Assembly: GCA_913060695.1 (NCBI GenBank)
Contig: CAJXUA010000001.1
Span: forward strand, 248,001 to 312,000
Length of the DNA: 64,000 bases
Source: an uncultured Gammaproteobacteria bacterium
GTDB lineage: Bacteria > Pseudomonadota > Gammaproteobacteria > Pseudomonadales > Pseudohongiellaceae
Direction: 5' to 3'
The notes under the pieces: model-generated
Databases searched by the model: none
What the model was told of the DNA's origin: nothing
Seen by the model: the letters and a program-made list of their open reading frames with translations, nothing else
Shown: positions 50,393 to 59,614 of the stretch, in pieces
Layout of the letters: each line of letters opens with the position of its first letter
How positions within the stretch are numbered: position 1 is the stretch's first letter
Position numbers and translations under genes: made by a program

Positions 50393-51607
50393 TTAGTTTG
50401 ACCTCGTTACGTATCCTTGAGTAGCTGAGTCCAAATAGGTGGACCACCATTGCATCATTTTACGGCGTTCGGGAAGATGTTCAGCGCGATTGTAAGCTGC
50501 ACGAATTTGATTCTTATCTACATGGGCTAAAGAAAGCTCAATCAATTCTGATTTATACCCCTGTTCATGCAGTATTGTGCTGCCTAGGGACCTGATACCA
50601 TGAGAGACAAATTTTGATTTGTATCCCATTCGTTTAAAAGCAACATTCGCAGTTTCAGAGTTGATATGTCCACTTGTATCATTCCTGCCTGGAAACACGT
50701 ATTTTCTATGTCCACTCATGGGTTTCATGATCTGTAGAATCTGTAAAGCTTGTCGAGTTAGTGGAACTATGTGATCTCGTCTCATCTTCATCTTTTCCTT
50801 TGGAATGGTCCAAGCCGCCAAATCGAAATCTATCTCCTTCCATTCAGTTGACGCTGCTTCACCTGGACGAACTAGAGTTTGGAGCATCCAGTGGATCAAA
50901 CTCTTCGTTTCCACGGATATTTTTGATCGCTCAAGGCGGTCAAAGAATGCTGGAAGTTCTTCAGGCTTTAATGTGGGATGATTTTTGGATGAGGGGGGCG
51001 GGAATGCTTTTCTGATTCCAAATAGGCAGTTGCCAGCTATCAGGCCAGTATTGACTGCATAATCCATGATTTCGTTGAGCCATCTACATAACTTTCTGAT
51101 GGATTCGAGAAATCCATTTTCGGCAACAGGCTTTAATATCTTAATAACTTCTGGGGCTGATATTTCGGAGATCGGAACCGCTGCAAGTGTCGGGAGTACG
51201 TGCAGGTCAATAGAGTTCACCATTCTTTTCAGGTAAGAGTCAGATATTGTGACCCGTTTAACTTCGAGCCAACGATCATAAACAATAGCAAAAGTGAGTG
51301 ACATTAATTCTCTTGCTTTGTCTTCCGTGCCCTCTTTAATGTCCCGTGGATCATTCCCACACGCGAGACACTCCAGATATTGATTCCTTTGGGTGATGGC
51401 GGACTTGAGGCTAACAGAGGGGTATGAGCCAATACTCAGATTGGTCCTTCTTCCGGTATATGGCTTCGTATAGTTAAATAACCAGAGCTTTGAACCATTT
51501 GGCTTTACTCTGAGGTGTAGGCCATTCCCCGCAGAGAGGTTGTACTCTTTTGTTTTGGATTTTGCGTGCTTAATTCTAGTATCTGTAAGGGTAGTTATTC
51601 TGGGCAT
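50393..51607 (-). CDS. int: tyrosine-type site-specific integrase, P4 family
   Basis: 404 residues from the ATG at 51607 (GGAG eight bases upstream); a TTG seven codons earlier is less likely. N-terminal DUF4102 domain (L-T-D-T-R-I-K-H-A-K ... G-L-H-L-R-V-K-P-N-G-S-K-L-W), core-binding region about 100-200, catalytic domain with Arg in V-R-P-G-E-A-A-S, H-x-x-R in H-G-I-R-S-L-G-S, L-A-H-V-D-K and the nucleophile Tyr in A-A-Y-N-R-A. All residues are intact, so the island may still move. It lies 174 bases from tRNA-Phe and its leader holds TGTTACA arm-type sites. Confidence 0.95.
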   Translation of the reverse strand: MPRITTLTDTRIKHAKSKTKEYNLSAGNGLHLRVKPNGSKLWLFNYTKPYTGRRTNLSIGSYPSVSLKSAITQRNQYLECLACGNDPRDIKEGTEDKARELMSLTFAIVYDRWLEVKRVTISDSYLKRMVNSIDLHVLPTLAAVPISEISAPEVIKILKPVAENGFLESIRKLCRWLNEIMDYAVNTGLIAGNCLFGIRKAFPPPSSKNHPTLKPEELPAFFDRLERSKISVETKSLIHWMLQTLVRPGEAASTEWKEIDFDLAAWTIPKEKMKMRRDHIVPLTRQALQILQIMKPMSGHRKYVFPGRNDTSGHINSETANVAFKRMGYKSKFVSHGIRSLGSTILHEQGYKSELIELSLAHVDKNQIRAAYNRAEHLPERRKMMQWWSTYLDSATQGYVTRSN

Positions 51608-51620
51608 ACCAGTTCTCCGT

Positions 51621-51668
51621 TGTAACATTCCCCTTTATTTATTCAATAGTGTTACTAGGGGTGTTACA
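51621..51668. promoter_or_regulatory. probable integrase arm sites, right end
   Basis: TGTAACA (51621-51627, inverted), TGTTACT (51650-51656) and TGTTACA (51662-51668). The first is just upstream of the integrase start, so binding there could also control the integrase gene. Confidence 0.5.
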
Positions 51669-51781
51669 AAGATTCCTGGCCGGTGCTAGACCTCATGAGA
51701 CGACTACAGACGCAAAACCTTTGTTGAGCAAGAGATTTAAAGGTTTGGGTAGACTTGAGTGGACTGTGCTGGACGCTTAAA

Positions 51782-51857
51782 TGGTGCCCAGAGGCGGAAT
51801 CGAACCACCGACACGAGGATTTTCAATCCTCTGCTCTACCGACTGAGCTATCTGGGC
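51782..51857 (-). tRNA. tRNA-Phe (GAA)
   Basis: 76 bases including encoded CCA. Acceptor GCCCAGA pairs with TCTGGGC; anticodon stem GAGGA/TCCTC with loop TTGAAAA, so anticodon GAA (51824-51822). T-arm GGTTCGA and D-arm AGCTCAGTCGGTAGAGC are standard. Its 3' 21 bases are the integration site of the island; the gene is kept intact by the element. Confidence 0.97.
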
Positions 51858-51958
51858 AAATCTGTATTTCTACTTACTTTGTGCGTCTTACAAATGTCGA
51901 CTTTTCGACAAGGCGCGTATTAAACCCGCAGTGGCTATGTCGAGTCAAGAGCAAGGTG

Positions 51959-52228
51959 TCACTCTTGGGGTACAAATCCCTCTGCTTTGTCGTGATCTTG
52001 GTTGGAGAGGAATTTATCCATCTCTGTCTGCAGATACTTTCTGTGCTCTGGGTTCATCATGCTCAGCTGTTTTTCGTTGATCAGCATGGTCTGCTGCTTC
52101 TGCCATTCCTGCCAGGCCTTTTGGGAGACATTCTCGAATATATCCTGCCCTTTTGCGCCAGGGTAGGGCGGGTTAGGCAGGCCTGGTAGCTGTTCTTGGT
52201 ATTTGCGGCAAAATACGGTGCGGGACAT
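51959..52228 (-). CDS. yggX: probable Fe(2+)-trafficking protein YggX
   Basis: 89 residues, standard length. It has the family start M-S-R-T-V-F-C-R-K with the conserved Cys7, then L-P-G-L-x-x-P-P-Y-P-G-x-x-G and [14 protein letters not shown]. YggX protects iron-sulfur clusters against oxidation and is usually transcribed with mutY, as here: it follows mutY by ten bases on the same strand. MutY carries a 4Fe-4S cluster, which fits the pairing. Confidence 0.96.
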   Translation of the reverse strand: MSRTVFCRKYQEQLPGLPNPPYPGAKGQDIFENVSQKAWQEWQKQQTMLINEKQLSMMNPEHRKYLQTEMDKFLSNQDHDKAEGFVPQE

Positions 52229-52238
52229 GCTTATTCCT

Positions 52239-53333
52239 TTATATGGGGCTGGCAGGGGTGTTGGCGAGCCTGCGCTGCAGTTGTGCTAGCAGCGCTTTAA
52301 CAGGGGCGGCTAGGCCGACTGCATGCTCGCTGTCGCTGTGCATAGAGTGCAGAGGGTAGCAGAGCTGGGGCTTAGGCTCCATGACTGCCACTGGGCTTGG
52401 ATGCGCCATGATGAATACTGGGGTGATGTCGAGGTGGAAGTGGCTGAAGGTATGCTTTACCACGGGCCAAATCTCCATCTGGGGTATGTCAGCTCCGAAG
52501 GCGTTGCGAGTATAGGTGTCCAAGTCTTCTTGTGCTTCGAACTCCTTGAAGCTCCACAAACCTCCCCAAATTCCGGCAGCTGGGCGTTGCTCTAGCAATA
52601 CCTCACCCTTCGCGTTGCAACACATCAGCATATAGGTACTGCGCCTTGGCAGCTTTTTTTTGGGTTTGCGGTGGGGCAACTCTTCCACACGGTTGCTCAC
52701 TAGGGCTTGGCAGCTGCGGCTTAGCGGGCAGCGCTCGCAGGCGGGTTTGCTGCGGGTGCACAGTGTGGCGCCTAGGTCCATCATGGCTTGGGTGTAGTCG
52801 GCGACGTGAATCTTGGGTGTGGCGGCCTCGGCGATGGGCCAGAGTAGCTTTTGCACACTGGGTTGGTCTGGCCAGCCTTCTATGGCGTGGTAGCGGCACA
52901 GCACGCGTTTAACGTTGCCATCGAGGATTGGGGCGCGGATGCCCATGCCCAAGGACAGGATGGCTCCGGCGGTGGAGCGGCCGATGCCGGGCAGTGCTAG
53001 AAGTCCTTCTACAGTGTCTGGAAATTCACCGTGGTGTTGCTCCTGCACGATCTGCGCGCAGCGATGCAGGTTACGGGCGCGAGCGTAGTAGCCGAGGCCT
53101 GTCCATAGGTGTAGTACTTCGTCCTGGGGGGCCTTGGCTAGTGCAGCAACATTGGGGTATTGCGCCATGAAGGTCTGAAAATAGGGGATTACCGTGTTCA
53201 CCTGCGTCTGCTGCAGCATGATCTCGGATATCCACACCCGGTAGGCGTCTGGATGATCTTGCCAGGGCAGGTGATGGCGGCCGCTATGGGCGAACCACTC
53301 CAGCACCCGTTGAGCGAATGTAAGCTTGGCCAT
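52239..53333 (-). CDS. mutY: A/G-specific adenine DNA glycosylase MutY
   Basis: 364 residues. Catalytic Glu in [10 protein letters not shown] (about residues 35-44), helix-hairpin-helix [11 protein letters not shown] (about 111-121), catalytic Asp in L-D-G-N-V-K-R-V, and the 4Fe-4S ligands C-x6-C-x2-C-x5-C ([17 protein letters not shown], about 190-206). The C-terminal 130 residues are the MutT-like 8-oxoG recognition domain. It removes adenine mispaired with 8-oxoguanine. It lies directly behind the AsmA gene (five bases) and ahead of yggX, giving an asmA-mutY-yggX operon. Confidence 0.97.
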   Translation of the reverse strand: MAKLTFAQRVLEWFAHSGRHHLPWQDHPDAYRVWISEIMLQQTQVNTVIPYFQTFMAQYPNVAALAKAPQDEVLHLWTGLGYYARARNLHRCAQIVQEQHHGEFPDTVEGLLALPGIGRSTAGAILSLGMGIRAPILDGNVKRVLCRYHAIEGWPDQPSVQKLLWPIAEAATPKIHVADYTQAMMDLGATLCTRSKPACERCPLSRSCQALVSNRVEELPHRKPKKKLPRRSTYMLMCCNAKGEVLLEQRPAAGIWGGLWSFKEFEAQEDLDTYTRNAFGADIPQMEIWPVVKHTFSHFHLDITPVFIMAHPSPVAVMEPKPQLCYPLHSMHSDSEHAVGLAAPVKALLAQLQRRLANTPASPI

Positions 53334-53338
53334 GGGGC

Positions 53339-55384
53339 CTAACGGCGGAGGCGGTCGAGTAGGCCGCGCGCCGCGTCCTGCAACTCGTTTGGCACGCGCT
53401 CTGTAACAGCGTCTTGTACGCGGCGTTGTACCTCATTGCGCGAGATATCGACAAACAGTTCGCGCACGCGGCCGAAGTCTGGGCCGCAGTACTCACTGAA
53501 AGACGCGTCGAAGCGCGCGTTGCACACTACTGGCCAGCCTACGCCTTGATACAGGGGGGCGACGGGGATTGTCTGTGTGGCTGGTGGCCCAAACACGGTC
53601 AATGTGGCGTTGTAATTAAAGCTCTCTTCTGCGAGATCCAGGCCTCCTGTGGCAGCAATCTCGAAGTTGTCCATGCTTACATTGAGTTGTTGATTGCCGT
53701 CCACGCCATCGGTCAGCGTAAGGTTTCCTGCGAAACTGCTGAAGCGCACGACATCGGGCCAGCTCTGGGCGAGGTCGCCAGTGCCGGCAGGGCTCAACAC
53801 GGATATCGAGGAGAACAGCTGTTTAACGATGCCGATATCGATCGCATTGTCATCTAGGCTGAAGCTGGTGCTGCCGCTTACGCTGTCGACCAATTGATTG
53901 ACTGTGCGTCCGTACAGAGTATGGACAGACTCAACGTTCAGCCTGCCCTGAGCAAATTCGGCGAAAGGCAGTGCTTCGGCGAGTTGTCCCACATTCACGT
54001 TCCGAATCGAACTGATGGAGTTCAGTGTGGGCGGGTTAGTTTGGGTATTGTAGTTGATGGTAGTGTTGAGTCGGCCGGAATAGAAGGGCACGGGGCGAAG
54101 CTCGAAATTCAGCACACCACCCTGCACGGTTAGGCCCGCGTCGAGAGCACCGAATTGCAGACCGCCGATCGCTAGAGACTGAATGACATGGCTTGCCTGA
54201 ATGTTCGTGCTCTGCAGCAGCTCTATGGGCAGCTCGGTGTCTTGTGCCGGGGCGCTCGGAGGCGTTGGCGCTGAAGGCGCATCTGGGTCTTCCTCGATCA
54301 CTTCGGGTTCTAAGCTAGCGGTGTAGCGATTCAGGTCCAGCGCATTGGTATTGAGGTTGTAGCGCAGGTTGGCAAGAGTATTCGCAGTGGCGAAGGTATA
54401 GCCTGCGTCGATGGTGACGCGCATATCGTCGAGGGCGATTGCTAGAGCAGGGACGTTGATCTGACGGTCGTTGCCGTTGAATTCCACGTTCATGCTGAAC
54501 TGATCTTCTTCGGTGTTGTACTCGCCCAGGGCGGCTTGGCTGACCTGTTCCTCGCTGCGCACGTAGAGGTCCAAAAAGTCGCTTAGCGCGAAGGTATTGC
54601 TCGCCAGCTCGCCACGCCAGGCAAGGGCGTTGTTGAAGTCATCGATGGCGATGTTGCCGGTCAGTTGCAGCGGGTTGAGCTTGATGCGCAGGTCATCCAG
54701 GCGGGCGTTGCCGCGGTTTAGGTCGACGGTTGCGGTGCTGGCGATGCTGACGTTGGAGTTACGCTCCGCGATATTGTCGGTTAGCTCAAAGCTTAGCTCG
54801 AAAGGAAAGGGGCGGTTGTCGACATTACTGTCCCAGCTGCTGAAATTGAGATTCTCGAAGTTACTGTTCACGCCCATCTGCGCATCTTGTATGGCTATGC
54901 TGGCGTTGCTTACAGTGATCTGGGCGATAGCGGCAGAGATGTCGTAACTCTCACCTGCGCTAGGGCTGGAGCTGCTCTGTTGCTCTGCGTCCGTCGTTGA
55001 GGGCCAGTTGCCATTGCCCTGGGCATCGACGATCCAGTTGATGTGTAGGTCCCGCGCGATAAACTCTTGCATCTGCAGGCGCCCGTCGAGCAAGGCTCTT
55101 GGTTCGATCTTGATGGCGATGTTAGAAAGTGAGGCGAGCTCAGCAGGAGAGTTCGGGTTGGTCAGGCGCAGATCGCTGATGCTAAGACCGAAGACGGGAT
55201 TGAATGCCCAGTCGATATCGCCCGCGATATGTAGCTCCAGCCCTGTCTGTTCCTTGAAAACAGACTCTATGGCGGGGCGATAGCGCGATGGGTCAATCAG
55301 GTAAAACGCGAGTGCCAGGGCAATTACAGCCATCAAGGCTAGGCTGACTGCAGACAGAAGTAGAATTTTGATCAGTTTCATCAT
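53339..55384 (-). CDS. asmA: AsmA family outer-membrane biogenesis protein
   Basis: 681 residues. An N-terminal membrane anchor (about residues 4-28) is followed by the AsmA start I-D-P-S-R-Y-R-P-A-I-E-S-V-F-K-E-Q-T-G-L-E-L and G-D-I-D-W-A-F-N-P. The rest is a long beta-rich periplasmic repeat-groove domain with a proline-rich interruption near residue 370 and the conserved C-terminal domain with L-D-D-N-A-I-D-I and G-V-G-W-P-V-V-C. AsmA-like proteins are thought to help lipid transport between membranes. It may start at the ATG at 55384 or the next codon. First gene of the asmA-mutY-yggX unit. Confidence 0.92.
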   Translation of the reverse strand: MMKLIKILLLSAVSLALMAVIALALAFYLIDPSRYRPAIESVFKEQTGLELHIAGDIDWAFNPVFGLSISDLRLTNPNSPAELASLSNIAIKIEPRALLDGRLQMQEFIARDLHINWIVDAQGNGNWPSTTDAEQQSSSSPSAGESYDISAAIAQITVSNASIAIQDAQMGVNSNFENLNFSSWDSNVDNRPFPFELSFELTDNIAERNSNVSIASTATVDLNRGNARLDDLRIKLNPLQLTGNIAIDDFNNALAWRGELASNTFALSDFLDLYVRSEEQVSQAALGEYNTEEDQFSMNVEFNGNDRQINVPALAIALDDMRVTIDAGYTFATANTLANLRYNLNTNALDLNRYTASLEPEVIEEDPDAPSAPTPPSAPAQDTELPIELLQSTNIQASHVIQSLAIGGLQFGALDAGLTVQGGVLNFELRPVPFYSGRLNTTINYNTQTNPPTLNSISSIRNVNVGQLAEALPFAEFAQGRLNVESVHTLYGRTVNQLVDSVSGSTSFSLDDNAIDIGIVKQLFSSISVLSPAGTGDLAQSWPDVVRFSSFAGNLTLTDGVDGNQQLNVSMDNFEIAATGGLDLAEESFNYNATLTVFGPPATQTIPVAPLYQGVGWPVVCNARFDASFSEYCGPDFGRVRELFVDISRNEVQRRVQDAVTERVPNELQDAARGLLDRLRR

Positions 55385-55664
55385 TTTATTGTCAGTCTCG
55401 GGCTAATTCGGGTGGTCGCGGCGTGGCGGCGACGAATGCCAAGGAGAATTCCAGAGCGTTCTATGGCAATCAGTGTACCTGAAAGCAGTGCAGTGGCACA
55501 TTGCAAAAGTAGCAAAAATGCTGGGGAAATCACGCTATTAGTGATTGCCCGGCAGGGGCAAAAGCGGTCATCTTTGCTTTCAAAGCCTCTGCGCTGCCCG
55601 TATAATGCGCAGCACCTGATATTGGCGGCGTTGGCCGCGAAACAGGACTATGCGGGGAATTTCG

Positions 55665-56255
55665 ATGTCATCACGTGCAGCAACAGTAGAACGAAACACT
55701 AAGGAAACCCAGATCAAGGTCTCTGTGAATCTCGACGGTAGCGGCGAGCTCCACACAGATACAGGGCTGCCTTTCCTCGACCACATGTTAGACCAGGTGG
55801 CTCGTCATGGCCTGATCGACATCAGCGTCAAGGCGGTTGGTGACTTGCATATTGATGCGCACCACACGGTGGAAGACCTTGGCATTACCCTCGGCATGGC
55901 CTTCAATAAGGCACTAGACCGCACGGGTATCCGCCGCTATGGGCACGCCTATGTGCCTTTGGACGAGGCGCTGTCCCGGGTTGTGATCGATTTCTCCGGT
56001 CGCCCAGGGCTCGAGTACCACATCCCCTTTACGCGCGGTGCGGTGGGTGGCTTCGACGTGGATCTGTTTCATGAATTCTTTCAAGGCTTCGTGAATCATG
56101 CCCTCGTTACGCTGCATATCGATAATCTGCGTGGCATCAACTCGCATCATCAGATCGAAACCGTATTCAAAGCATTCGGGCGCGCGCTGCGCATGGCGAT
56201 CGAGATCGATCCCCGCGCTAGCAACGTCATTCCTTCGACTAAGGGCGCTCTCTAA
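55665..56255 (+). CDS. hisB: imidazoleglycerol-phosphate dehydratase
   Basis: 196 residues from the ATG at 55665 with GGGGAA upstream. Monofunctional form without the phosphatase domain found in Escherichia coli HisB. The metal-binding histidine motifs are intact: [12 protein letters not shown] (about 41-52), D-x-H-H-T-V-E-D (about 67-74), [11 protein letters not shown] (about 164-174). It catalyses the sixth step of histidine synthesis, dehydrating imidazole glycerol phosphate to imidazole acetol phosphate. First gene of hisBHAF. Confidence 0.97.
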   Translation: MSSRAATVERNTKETQIKVSVNLDGSGELHTDTGLPFLDHMLDQVARHGLIDISVKAVGDLHIDAHHTVEDLGITLGMAFNKALDRTGIRRYGHAYVPLDEALSRVVIDFSGRPGLEYHIPFTRGAVGGFDVDLFHEFFQGFVNHALVTLHIDNLRGINSHHQIETVFKAFGRALRMAIEIDPRASNVIPSTKGAL

Positions 56256-56291
56256 AGAGCGTCTTCGTTAGCGCATTCTCAGGTTAGTACT

Positions 56292-56957
56292 ATGAATAAA
56301 GTGGCCGTCATTGACTATGGGATGGGCAATCTGCACTCCGTGGCGAAAGCCTTGGAACATTGCGGTAAGAACGTCTCTGTGACTGTGAGCAGCGACGCCA
56401 AGACGATCCTCGCGGCCGACCGCGTGATCTTCCCGGGCGTAGGCGCTATTCGCGATTGCATGGCAGAGATTCGTCGCCTCGGCATCGATGAGATCGTCGC
56501 AGAGGTCATTCAGACCAAACCTCTCCTTGGCATCTGCGTGGGCATGCAGGCCCTGATGGAGAGTAGCCAAGAGAATGGCGGCGTGGATTGCCTTGGGCTA
56601 GTAAAGGGGCAGGTCAAACTGTTTACGAATGGTCAGGCGGATGGAAAGCCCGTATTGCTTGAGAGCGATGGCGAGGCGCTGAAGGTGCCCCATATGGGGT
56701 GGAATATCGTGCAGCAGACACAACCCCATCCGTTGTGGGCTGGCATCGCAGACGGCACGCGTTTCTACTTCGTGCATAGCTATTATATTACGCTCGACCC
56801 CAGCGAGACCGCGGCGGGCATGACCCACTACGGCGTCGACTTCGCGGCAGCCTTAAGCAAGGGCAATGTGTTCGCCGTGCAGTTCCACCCTGAGAAGAGC
56901 CAGCACGGTGGCCTGCAATTATTGAGTAACTTCCTCGCCTGGAATGGCGAGAGTTAA
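56292..56957 (+). CDS. hisH: imidazole glycerol phosphate synthase, glutaminase subunit
   Basis: 221 residues, class I glutamine amidotransferase. Catalytic Cys in L-G-I-C-V-G-M-Q (about residues 77-84) and His/Glu in Q-F-H-P-E-K-S-Q-H (about 196-204). It supplies ammonia from glutamine through a tunnel to HisF. Start ATG at 56292. Between hisB and hisA on the same strand, as expected. Confidence 0.96.
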   Translation: MNKVAVIDYGMGNLHSVAKALEHCGKNVSVTVSSDAKTILAADRVIFPGVGAIRDCMAEIRRLGIDEIVAEVIQTKPLLGICVGMQALMESSQENGGVDCLGLVKGQVKLFTNGQADGKPVLLESDGEALKVPHMGWNIVQQTQPHPLWAGIADGTRFYFVHSYYITLDPSETAAGMTHYGVDFAAALSKGNVFAVQFHPEKSQHGGLQLLSNFLAWNGES

Positions 56958-56991
56958 AAATTCTTAGTTTTAGACGATAAGGTTTAGTTTC

Positions 56992-57741
56992 ATGTTGGTA
57001 ATCCCCGCAATCGACTTAAAAGACGGACAATGCGTACGCCTCAAGCAAGGCCGCATGGAAGACTCCACGGTGTTCTCCGATGATCCCGTTAAAACGGCTG
57101 GTCACTGGTTGGAGCAAGGCGCTCGCAGATTGCATCTGGTCGACTTGAACGGCGCCTTCGCGGGCACGCCCGTCAACGGCGAGGTGGTGCAGGCGATTGC
57201 GAAAGCCTATCCGCATTTGCCACTACAGATCGGCGGTGGCATACGCGATCTCGCGACCATCGAGCGCTATCTAAAAGTGGGCGTGAGCTTCGTTATCATC
57301 GGCACGCAAGCGGTGAAGGACCCGGCGTTTGTCGCGCAGGCTTGCAAAGCATTTCCGGGCAAGATTATCGTAGGGCTGGATGCCGCAGAGGGCATGGTGG
57401 CAACCGAAGGCTGGGCGAAGGTTTCTGATGTTCATGTGATCGATCTGGCCAAGCGTTTCGCGGACGATGGTGTCGAGGCAATTATTTATACCGACATCGC
57501 GCGCGACGGCATGATGCAGGGCGTCAACGTGCCCGCCACTGTCGCGCTGGCCGAGGCTACACGCATCCCGGTGATCGCCTCCGGCGGCGTTAGCCGTATC
57601 GAAGATATCCATGCCTTAACGGCTGTCGCCAAGACTGCGAGCGGTGGTGGCATCATGGGCGCTATCACTGGCCGCGCGATCTACGAAGGCGCGCTAGATT
57701 TGGCGCAAGCACAACGTTACTGCGACGAGAGCGGGAGCTAA
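56992..57741 (+). CDS. hisA: phosphoribosylformimino-5-aminoimidazole carboxamide ribotide isomerase
   Basis: 249 residues, beta/alpha barrel. Catalytic Asp8 in I-P-A-I-D-L-K-D-G and Asp in Y-T-D-I-A-R-D-G-M (about residues 163-171); phosphate loops G-G-G-I-R-D and S-G-G-V-S. It carries out the Amadori-type isomerisation before the HisHF step. It ends four bases ahead of hisF, so translation is closely coupled. Confidence 0.97.
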   Translation: MLVIPAIDLKDGQCVRLKQGRMEDSTVFSDDPVKTAGHWLEQGARRLHLVDLNGAFAGTPVNGEVVQAIAKAYPHLPLQIGGGIRDLATIERYLKVGVSFVIIGTQAVKDPAFVAQACKAFPGKIIVGLDAAEGMVATEGWAKVSDVHVIDLAKRFADDGVEAIIYTDIARDGMMQGVNVPATVALAEATRIPVIASGGVSRIEDIHALTAVAKTASGGGIMGAITGRAIYEGALDLAQAQRYCDESGS

Positions 57742-57744
57742 ACA

Positions 57745-58518
57745 ATGGCACTGGCCAAACGCATCATTCCCTGTTTGGATTGCGACAAGGGACGAGTAGT
57801 AAAGGGCGTAAAATTCCTCGACATTCGTGACGCGGGCGACCCCGTGGAGATATCGAAGCGCTACAGCGATGCCGGTGCCGACGAGATTACCTTCCTCGAT
57901 ATTACCGCCAGCCACGAGGGTCGTGAGACCACCGTGCACACGGTAGAATCTATCGCGGGGCAGGTGTTCATTCCGCTTACCGTTGGGGGCGGCATTCGCA
58001 CACTAGAAGATATTCGCACCATGCTGAATGCGGGTGCGGACAAAGTCGCCATCAATACTGCGGCGGTCTTCAACCCTGAGTTCGTGCGAGAGGCGGCGGC
58101 GCGTTTCGGTTCGCAATGTATCGTCTTGGCGATGGATGCGAAAAAAGTCAGCGCGCAGGGCGAGAGCAATCGTTGGGAGATTTTCACTCACGGTGGTCGC
58201 AAGGCTACGGGTATCGACGCCATCGAATGGGCCAAACGCATGGTGGCATTCGGTGCGGGTGAGTTGCTGTTAACCAGCATGGATCGTGATGGCACCAAGA
58301 GCGGCTTCGATCTTGAGCTCAATCGCGCGATAAGCGACAGCGTCAGTGTGCCCATTATCGCCTCGGGCGGCGTGGGCTCTCTGCAAGATCTCGTCGATGG
58401 TGTGGTCGAAGGTCATGCCGATGCGGTGCTAGCGGCGAGTATATTTCACTTCGGGGAATTTACTATTGAACAGGCCAAGCAGTACATGGCCGAACAAGGC
58501 ATTACCATGCGGCTGTAG
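57745..58518 (+). CDS. hisF: imidazole glycerol phosphate synthase, cyclase subunit
   Basis: 257 residues, barrel paralogue of HisA. Catalytic Asp11 in C-L-D-C-D-K-G and Asp130-equivalent in [19 protein letters not shown] and phosphate loops G-G-G-I-R and S-G-G-V-G are intact. With HisH it makes imidazole glycerol phosphate and AICAR. Its last 17 bases overlap the convergent deacetylase gene. The later his genes are not in the window. Confidence 0.97.
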   Translation: MALAKRIIPCLDCDKGRVVKGVKFLDIRDAGDPVEISKRYSDAGADEITFLDITASHEGRETTVHTVESIAGQVFIPLTVGGGIRTLEDIRTMLNAGADKVAINTAAVFNPEFVREAAARFGSQCIVLAMDAKKVSAQGESNRWEIFTHGGRKATGIDAIEWAKRMVAFGAGELLLTSMDRDGTKSGFDLELNRAISDSVSVPIIASGGVGSLQDLVDGVVEGHADAVLAASIFHFGEFTIEQAKQYMAEQGITMRL

Positions 58519-59614
58519 CGTTGTGCTGCAACTCAATCATCTGCGATGCCGTAATCAATTCTATGCCCTGTTCCTCTAGTAGAGGCAGGGCCTGCTCCAA
58601 ATAAGCCAGAGTCTCTTTGTAAGGGTGGCCGATACCTACGGCCACACCTTTCTCTCGCGCCATCTTCAGCAGTTTCTTGAATTCACGATCTATATCCTCA
58701 TGGGTTTGCACATTGTCGAGGAAGATATTGCGTGTCACCGTGGGGATGTTCTGTTCCATAGCCATCTTGCCCGCCACGCTCTTGGCGGTGGTGTAGCTAT
58801 CTACGAAATATAAATCACGGGCTTTTAGTACTTCCATCACCCACTGCATCGGCATGGCCATTTCGGTGAGTGCGCTGCCCATATGATTATTGACGCCTTG
58901 AAGGTGTGGGATGGCGTCGATGTCTTCATTTAGTGTCGCGATGAATACGTCTTTACTCAGTTCTGCAGTAAGAGCTCCGGGCCCCAGTGGCATGTTGGCA
59001 AGATTGCTCATCGGCGCGTGTAGCATGACCTCTTTGCCTTGGCTGTTGGCAAGCTCGGCCAATTCTTTACCATGTGGCGTGTGTGGTAGAACCGCGAATG
59101 TTACGGCGCCTTGCAAGGCAATTGCCTGCTCGCCAAGTGCGGCGTTGTAGCCGATATCGTCAATAATAAGGGCAATGCTCGGTCGCTGTGGTTTCACCAC
59201 TGGAGTGGTGACGGTAGGGCTGGGGGCTAGGGCGGCGGTGTCTTCGTGGAAGGGTAGGGGGCCTATCAAGTCTGTTGAGGCGTTGCTCAGTTCGGGCTCT
59301 GGGGCTGTAGTGTTGTTGTCCGAGCTCTCGGGCGTGGTATCTATTTCTGGCTCTAGAGGGGCAGGCGTCACTCTTTCAATTGTGTTCTCAATAATAGGAG
59401 ACTGCTCGGGCGTCTGTGCGCGATCTGGCCCACTCAACAATAGAATGAGAGGCATGCCGATCATGCCGATCACAACCATAGAAAGAGGGCGCGGATTCTT
59501 CTTGATAGCCTCTAAGAAAGGGTCCTTGTATTTTGGTTCTTTCTTAAAGGGTAGAGGCCCTGTGTCGTTCTGCTTCACTTTTCGTTCTGCTTTTCCGTTA
59601 TTGGGCTCTAGCAT
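58502..59614 (-). CDS. divergent polysaccharide deacetylase family protein (YibQ-like)
   Basis: 370 residues. Polar N-terminus, one membrane anchor at about 44-62, an acidic Pro/Thr/Glu-rich linker to about residue 145, then the deacetylase-like barrel: [27 protein letters not shown], and [10 protein letters not shown]. The D-D and H-H metal residues of the divergent family are present. Its place behind envC and ctp is conserved in gammaproteobacteria and suggests a role in cell-wall remodelling. It overlaps the protease gene by 17 bases at its start. Confidence 0.9.
   Translation of the reverse strand: MLEPNNGKAERKVKQNDTGPLPFKKEPKYKDPFLEAIKKNPRPLSMVVIGMIGMPLILLLSGPDRAQTPEQSPIIENTIERVTPAPLEPEIDTTPESSDNNTTAPEPELSNASTDLIGPLPFHEDTAALAPSPTVTTPVVKPQRPSIALIIDDIGYNAALGEQAIALQGAVTFAVLPHTPHGKELAELANSQGKEVMLHAPMSNLANMPLGPGALTAELSKDVFIATLNEDIDAIPHLQGVNNHMGSALTEMAMPMQWVMEVLKARDLYFVDSYTTAKSVAGKMAMEQNIPTVTRNIFLDNVQTHEDIDREFKKLLKMAREKGVAVGIGHPYKETLAYLEQALPLLEEQGIELITASQMIELQHNATAAW

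Larger units (their letters stand above)
39962..51802. mobile_element. integrative genomic island in tRNA-Phe
   Basis: Bounded by identical 21-bp copies of the tRNA-Phe 3' end (39962-39982 and 51782-51802). The tyrosine integrase gene is next to the intact tRNA, reading away from it. The left end carries an AlpA-type regulator and a HUH Rep-like gene. Genes between 46.8 and 50 kb are clearly AT-richer than the chromosome. Cargo: HNH nuclease, degenerate DnaQ, repeat protein, reverse transcriptase, SIR2 protein, flavin-reductase-fold and dCTP-deaminase-fold proteins. No conjugation or phage structural genes are present, so it is a satellite-like or integrase-driven element. Confidence 0.92.
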
